A DNA stretch of 64,000 nt, taken from NCBI GenBank assembly GCA_036008685.1, contig DASYNF010000147.1, positions 62,001-126,000 of the forward strand. The letters run 5' to 3'. The notes below the pieces were generated by a model, which was given only the letters and a program-made list of their open reading frames with translations, had not been told where the DNA came from and made no database searches. A program made the position numbers and the translations under genes. Source of the stretch: Actinomadura_C sp036008685. GTDB lineage: Bacteria > Actinomycetota > Actinomycetes > Streptosporangiales > Streptosporangiaceae. Below, one piece after another: positions 58,640 to 64,000 of this stretch (positions are counted from its first letter, which is position 1; the number at the start of each line of letters is the position of its first letter).

Positions 58640-59012
58640 CCGGGCGTGAGCCGGGGACCCGGCGGCCTCTACCCGCCGAGGCGGCCGACGGCGCCGCCTA
58701 CGACTCCTCGGACCCGAACAGGATCCACGAGGTCTTCCGGGAGGTCATCTCCGATTTCCGGCCTTTGGGGTGCGCCTGGCCGTACGAGCGTGTACTCATG
58801 CTCACGGGGAGGAAAAGGAATCTGGGCGCGAGGATGAAGCGCATGGGAGAGGTGAGTACGCGCGCACTGCCGAGACCCCATAGACTTGACGCGCGAAAGG
58901 CGTGCGGCGCTGCGTTCAAGCGTGCCCGCACCGATGCCGAGGATGCGCCCAGCAGCCCGTCGCTGTAAGCAAACGGCGCCGCGATCGCGCTGGATCAAGG
59001 AGAGCTACCCTA
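58640..59012. other. Upstream region of tig with unexplained coding-like stretch
   Basis: About 370 bases between the aldo/keto reductase and tig. In the frame ending at 58968, codons from 58678 to about 58770 have strongly GC-rich third positions (EAADGAAYDSSDPNRIHEVF, then REVISDFRPLG), but no start codon precedes them. It may be a gene relic. The tig promoter must lie here; TTGACG at 58886 or TAGACT at 58881 are candidates, neither with a clear partner. Confidence 0.35.
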
Positions 59013-60476
59013 GTGAAGACCGATGTTGAGGAGCTGACCCCCACCCGGGTCAAGCTCACCGTCGAGGTGCCGTTCGATGAGCTGAAGCCCAACCTCGACA
59101 AGGCGTACAAGGAGCTCTCGCAGCAGGTGCGGATCAAGGGCTTCCGCCCCGGCAAGGTGCCCGCCCGGCTGATCGACCAGTACGTCGGCCGTGGTGCGGT
59201 CCTGCAGGAGGCCGTCAACGACGCGCTGCCGGAGCTGTACGGCCGGGCCGTCGAGGAGTCCGAGGTCTTCGTCCTCGGGCAGCCCGAAGTCGAGATCACC
59301 AACCTTGACGACGGCAAGGACTTCTCCTTCACCGCCGAGGTCGACGTCCGCCCGAAGTTCGAGATCCCGGACTACGAGGGCCTCGAGGTCACCGTCGACG
59401 ACGCCGCCGTCACGCCGGAAGAGGTCGAGGAGGCCATCGGCAACCTGCGGGAGCGCTTCGCCGCGCTGACCGCCGCCAACCGGCCCGCCGAGAACGGCGA
59501 CTTCGTCTCGATCGACCTGGCCGCCACGATCGATGGTGAGGACGTCGAGGACGCCCGCACCACCGGCTACTCCTACGAGGTCGGCAGCAAGTCCTCTGTC
59601 GAGGGTCTCGACGACGCGCTCGTGGGCATGAGCGCCGAGGAGTCCAAGACCTTCACCACCACCCTCGTGGGGGGTGAGCGGGACGGCCAGGAGGCCGAGG
59701 TCACCGTCACCGCGCACAGTGTCAAGGTCAAGGAGCTGCCGGAGCTCGACGACGAGTTCGCCCAGCTGGCGAGCGAGTTCGACACCATCGAGGAGCTGCG
59801 GGCCGACGTCGGCCAGCGGCTCGAGCGCCAGAAGCGCGGGCAGCAGCTGGGCCAGGCTCGGGACAAGGCCCTCGAGGCCCTGCTCGACAAGATCGACATG
59901 CCGTTGCCCGACGGAGTCGTCGAGAACGAGGTCTCCCGCCGTAACGAGCAGCTCCAGCAGCAGCTCGATTACGCCGGCCTGACCAAGGAGGACTACCTCA
60001 AGGACCAGGAGAAGTCCGAGGAGGAGTTCGAAACCGAGATCGCCGAGGCGGCGCGCCAGGCGGTCAAGGGCGGCTTCGTCCTCGACCAGCTCGCGCTCCA
60101 GGAGGAGCTGGGCGTCGAGAACGAGGAGCTCAGCGAATACGTCGTCACGCAGGCGATGCAGATCGGCCTGCAGCCGCAGCAGCTCGCCCAGCACCTCACC
60201 GAGAGCGGACAGCTCCCGGCCCTGGTGTCGGAGGTCCTGCGGACCAAGTCGCTCAACCTCCTGGTCCAGAACGTCAAGATCACTGATGAGTCGGGGACCG
60301 AGCTCGACGTCGAGGCGATCCAGCGGGAGCTGAGCGGAGAGACCGTCCAGGCCACCTCCGAGGAGGCCGCCGAGGCCGAGGCCGACGCTCCGGCCGAGGA
60401 GACGCCGGTCGACACGCCCGCCGACACGGCGGACGCCAAGACCGAGGACAAGGCCGAGGACAAGACCGAGGCCTGA
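59013..60476 (+). CDS. tig: Trigger factor
   Basis: A 487-residue ribosome-associated chaperone. The N-terminal ribosome-binding domain carries GFRPGKVPARLI (the ribosome-docking loop, about residue 44-55). The PPIase FKBP-like domain lies at about 150-240 (GDFVSIDLAATIDGEDVE). The helical C-terminal domain spans about 260-430, and the tail is an acidic, Ala/Glu-rich extension (EEAAEAEADAPAEE) common in actinobacteria. It binds nascent chains at the exit tunnel. GTG 59013 follows AAGGAG at ten bases and starts MKTDVEELTPTRVKL. A very strong terminator follows. Confidence 0.97.
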   Translation: MKTDVEELTPTRVKLTVEVPFDELKPNLDKAYKELSQQVRIKGFRPGKVPARLIDQYVGRGAVLQEAVNDALPELYGRAVEESEVFVLGQPEVEITNLDDGKDFSFTAEVDVRPKFEIPDYEGLEVTVDDAAVTPEEVEEAIGNLRERFAALTAANRPAENGDFVSIDLAATIDGEDVEDARTTGYSYEVGSKSSVEGLDDALVGMSAEESKTFTTTLVGGERDGQEAEVTVTAHSVKVKELPELDDEFAQLASEFDTIEELRADVGQRLERQKRGQQLGQARDKALEALLDKIDMPLPDGVVENEVSRRNEQLQQQLDYAGLTKEDYLKDQEKSEEEFETEIAEAARQAVKGGFVLDQLALQEELGVENEELSEYVVTQAMQIGLQPQQLAQHLTESGQLPALVSEVLRTKSLNLLVQNVKITDESGTELDVEAIQRELSGETVQATSEEAAEAEADAPAEETPVDTPADTADAKTEDKAEDKTEA

Positions 60477-60493
60477 TATCACCACTGCGCCGA

Positions 60494-60540
60494 GCACCGG
60501 CCGGCGCCGCCTTCCAGGGCGGCGCCGGCCGGTGTCTTTT
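60494..60540 (+). terminator. Intrinsic terminator of tig
   Basis: CACCGGCCGGCGCCGCC pairs over 17 bases with GGCGGCGCCGGCCGGTG around TTCCAG, followed by TCTTTT. It is a textbook Rho-independent terminator. Confidence 0.92.
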
Positions 60541-60730
60541 CCCGGGCCTTCAGGGCTCACACGCACATGCCGGGGCGCTCGTGCGCGGCCGGCCACAGGA
60601 GCCCTGAGGCGGGGTATGGGCTCGCGGGCGCCGCACGTGGGGGCCCGGGGCGGTGGCCGTGGCCGCCGCCGTGTGAAGGCGTCAATGCCCGCCGTACGTA
60701 TCCGGCGATGCGGCACAGTGATCCAACGCC

Positions 60731-60744
60731 GTACGCCCCCAGCG
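60731..60744 (+). promoter_or_regulatory. Candidate ClgR box upstream of clpP1
   Basis: GTACGC-CCCCA-GCG differs in one base from the actinobacterial ClgR motif GTTCGC-N5-GCG. It lies about 90 bases upstream of clpP1. ClgR activates clpP1P2 and related genes in Streptomyces and mycobacteria. The match is short and GC-rich. Confidence 0.5.
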
Positions 60745-60826
60745 AAAACGCGGCTCTCCCGGCTTAAGCGGTCCGTGGAGCGCGTTAATGTCCAATCATC
60801 TGACCCGATACAGACCGGAGGAACCG

Positions 60827-61465
60827 GTGAGCATGCCTCCGACGTTCGACGACCCGACGCGCATTGTGTCCCGGGTGGCCGAGGCGCCCCTGCTGCCGCT
60901 TGGCGACCAGCTGTTCCAGCGGCTCCTGCGCGAGCGCATCATTTTCCTGGGCCAGCAGGTCGATGACGATATCGCCAATCGAATCTGCGCCGAGCTGTTG
61001 CTGCTTTCGGCCGAAGACGGCAAGCGGGACATCTACCTGTACATCAACTCGCCCGGCGGCTCGGTGACGGCCGGTATGGCGATCTACGACATCATGCAGT
61101 ACGTCCCGAACGACGTCGCCACGGTGGGCATGGGCCTGGCCGCCTCCATGGGGCAGTTCCTGCTGGCCGCGGGCACGCCGGGCAAGCGTTACGCGCTGCC
61201 GCATGCCCGGATCATGATGCACCAGCCGTCCGGCGGCATCGGCGGCACCGCCTCGGACATCAAGATCCAGGCCGAGCAGATGCTCTACGTCAAGCGCACA
61301 CTGGCCGACCGGATCGCGTTCCACACCGGTCAGCCGGTCGAGCAGATCGAGCGTGACTCCGACCGCGACCGTTGGTTCACGGCCGAGGAGGCCCAGGACT
61401 ACGGGCTCGTAGACCACGTGGTGGGCAGCGCCGTCCAGGTGCCGTCTGAGGGCCCGGTCTCCTGA
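60827..61465 (+). CDS. clpP1: ATP-dependent Clp protease proteolytic subunit 1
   Basis: A 212-residue ClpP. The catalytic triad is S108 in GLAASMGQF, H132 in ARIMMHQPSGG and D181 in ERDSDRDRWF. YINSPGGSVTAG forms the oxyanion side. With ClpP2 it builds a mixed tetradecamer that degrades proteins unfolded by ClpX or ClpC. GTG 60827 has GGAGGA four to five bases upstream. ATG 60788 (GGAG seven bases upstream) and ATG 60833 are alternatives; the presence of the better site inside the longer frame favours 60827. Cotranscribed with clpP2. Confidence 0.95.
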   Translation: MSMPPTFDDPTRIVSRVAEAPLLPLGDQLFQRLLRERIIFLGQQVDDDIANRICAELLLLSAEDGKRDIYLYINSPGGSVTAGMAIYDIMQYVPNDVATVGMGLAASMGQFLLAAGTPGKRYALPHARIMMHQPSGGIGGTASDIKIQAEQMLYVKRTLADRIAFHTGQPVEQIERDSDRDRWFTAEEAQDYGLVDHVVGSAVQVPSEGPVS

Positions 61466-61493
61466 CTTACGTACGACTAGCGGAGGCAGTGAA

Positions 61494-62165
61494 GTGAGCG
61501 ACCTCATCAGGCCCGGCATCCAGATGGGCGGCCAGGTCATGCCCATCGAAAGCCGATACATCATTCCGTCCTTCGTGGAGCGGACGGCGTACGGGGTCAA
61601 GGAGATGAACCCGTACAACAAGCTCTTCGAGGAGCGGATCATCTTCCTCGGGGTCCAGATCGACGACGCGTCCGCCAACGACGTGATGGCCCAGCTGCTG
61701 ACGCTGGAGTCGATCGACCCGGACCGCGACATCAGCATGTACATCAACTCGCCCGGCGGCTCGTTCACGGCGATGACGGCCATCTACGACACGATGCAGT
61801 TCGTCAAGCCGGACGTCCAGACGGTCTGCATCGGCCAGGCCGCCTCGGCGGCGGCCGTCATCCTGGGCGCCGGCACGCCCGGCAAGCGGGCGGCGCTGCC
61901 GCACTCGCGGATCCTGATCCACCAGCCGGCCACCGAGGGCACGTACGGCCAGTCCAGCGACATCGAGATCCAGGCGCGCGAGATCATGCGGGTCCGTGAC
62001 CAGCTCGAGGAGATCCTCGCCCGGCACAGCGGACAGAAGATCGAACAGGTCCGCAAGGACATCGAGCGCGACAAGATCTTGACCGCGGAGGAGGCCAAGG
62101 AGTACGGCTTGGTCGACGACGTCTTCGCGAGCAGGAAGCGCAGTGCCGAGGTAGTGTCGTCCTAA
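61494..62165 (+). CDS. clpP2: ATP-dependent Clp protease proteolytic subunit 2
   Basis: A 223-residue ClpP paralogue. The triad is S118 in GQAASAAAVI, H143 in SRILIHQPATEG and D193 in KDIERDKIL. The N-terminus is longer (IRPGIQMGGQVMPIESRYII), the part that is processed in actinobacterial ClpP2. It forms the second ring of the ClpP1P2 protease. GTG 61494 follows GGAGG and lies 28 bases after clpP1, so the two are one operon. The gap to clpX (167 bases) could hold a separate promoter. Confidence 0.96.
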   Translation: MSDLIRPGIQMGGQVMPIESRYIIPSFVERTAYGVKEMNPYNKLFEERIIFLGVQIDDASANDVMAQLLTLESIDPDRDISMYINSPGGSFTAMTAIYDTMQFVKPDVQTVCIGQAASAAAVILGAGTPGKRAALPHSRILIHQPATEGTYGQSSDIEIQAREIMRVRDQLEEILARHSGQKIEQVRKDIERDKILTAEEAKEYGLVDDVFASRKRSAEVVSS

Positions 62166-62332
62166 GACGGCGGGGACTCCCGGGTCATGCCGGGCCTCGC
62201 CGACATACTTGCCAGCGAGGGGCTTACCTGCTCCCCGGAGACGGTAACGTCGAAGCCGACGTCGAGAGCTTCAAGCCGAAGGATCGCACCGCAAGATGAA
62301 GGCGGACGGTCCCACGAAAAGGAGACAGTTGG

Positions 62333-63604
<1,272 letters not shown>

Positions 63605-63625
63605 AAGACCGGGTCACCTGACCTG

Positions 63626-63663
63626 CGGAAAGCCCCGGCGGCCACGGCCACCGGGGCTTTCCG
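63626..63663. terminator. Terminator between clpX and the convergent minus-strand gene
   Basis: CGGAAAGCCCCGG and CCGGGGCTTTCCG form a 13-bp perfect stem around a 12-base loop. It is symmetrical, so it can serve both convergent genes. Confidence 0.85.
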
Positions 63664-63764
63664 TCATTCCGGGTCCGGTGCCCCTCCGCGGGATCCTCCG
63701 GGTCCCCGCGCGCCCGGCCGATGGGGCCGGGCGAGCGGGGCCGGTGAGCGCGGGAACGCTCGGG

Positions 63765-64000
63765 CTATTTCTCCGTCTCGATGTCGCGACGCATGCTGCG
63801 CATGGTCGAGGCCACCTCGCTGGAGGTCTTGCTCGCCGGAGGCGTCAACGTCGTGGAGGTGTTGGGGAGCGGGATGATCTCCCCGAAGGAGGTCTCGGTC
63901 GCCCAGGCGCAGATCGCGGTGGAGTAGGACATCGTCGAGATGGCCGTCCGGACCGACGCGCAGACGGCCTTTCCCGCTCCTCCGGCCTCGACCTCGGTCA
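63765..64000 (-). CDS. Uncharacterised protein, C-terminal part cut by the window end
   Basis: The last 77 complete codons of a minus-strand gene, ending at TAG 63767-63765. It reads AVCASVRTAISTMSYSTAIC, then AWATETSFGEIIPLPNTST and TMRSMRRDIETEK at the end. Third-position GC is high and the frame is open to the window edge. The AICAWATETSFGE stretch occurs, to my recollection, in actinobacterial exported or membrane proteins of unknown function. It converges on clpX across a shared terminator. Confidence 0.65.
   Translation of the reverse strand, partial: TEVEAGGAGKAVCASVRTAISTMSYSTAICAWATETSFGEIIPLPNTSTTLTPPASKTSSEVASTMRSMRRDIETEK

Overview
The window is high-GC actinobacterial DNA, most like Streptosporangiales (the Streptosporangium/Nonomuraea/Microbispora group). 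The evidence is the GC-rich third codon positions, frequent GTG starts and overlapping GTGA/ATGA junctions. The gene content agrees: an aerobic-type cobalamin cluster, a Rv2466c-type thiol oxidoreductase, an F420-type LLM oxidoreductase, an S37 secreted aminopeptidase, and the order tig-clpP1-clpP2-clpX. The genus is inferred from gene content only. Most genes are ordinary chromosomal housekeeping genes.

Layout. 1-5.5 kb: a co-directional cobalamin operon (cbiD 3' end, cobL, a 46-codon ketosynthase-like fragment, cobC, cobT, cobA/cysG), translationally coupled to two dynamin-like GTPases (5.5-8.9 kb). 9-15.8 kb: a single-stranded DNA-binding protein, a membrane diguanylate cyclase, ettA, a thioesterase and an S37 peptidase. 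15.8-26 kb: truncated haemoglobin and MscS channel (minus), an HTH/TPR regulator, GNAT, prolyl oligopeptidase, HNH endonuclease, FmdB zinc ribbon, cupin and ilvD. 26-35 kb: NERD protein, amidase, malQ, an unrecognised 337-aa protein and pepN. 35-40.4 kb: a Rv2466c-like oxidoreductase, then an ECF metal transporter cbiMNQO preceded by a perfect Nur (nickel regulator) box, a CooC-like ATPase and rpiB. 40-45.4 kb: SpoIIE-type phosphatase, GH20 hexosaminidase and a secreted nuclease.

45.6-50.9 kb: a three-gene formate dehydrogenase operon (minus). Its catalytic subunit is read through an in-frame UGA at 50282-50284 as selenocysteine, with a SECIS hairpin carrying the GGUCU loop. The organism should therefore have selenocysteine machinery, although none lies in this window. 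An LLM oxidoreductase with a TTG start is divergent to it.

52-58 kb is accessory and decayed: a GNAT, a GntR/UTRA relic, a 136-bp direct repeat that includes the 3' half of tRNA-Gly(TCC), a HEAT-repeat gene, an integrase C-terminal stump, the intact tRNA-Gly, tRNA-Pro(TGG), a broken SUFU gene, a small membrane protein and a P-loop kinase. I read this as the remains of one or more tRNA-integrating elements. 59-64 kb is the trigger factor/Clp protease locus with strong terminators and a candidate ClgR box, and ends in a gene cut by the window edge.

Two families of dispersed intergenic repeats run through the window. One is about 110 bp long, with a terminal hairpin whose arms co-vary between copies. 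The other is a short motif that also lies inside the cobL coding sequence. No CRISPR array, complete insertion sequence or prophage was seen.
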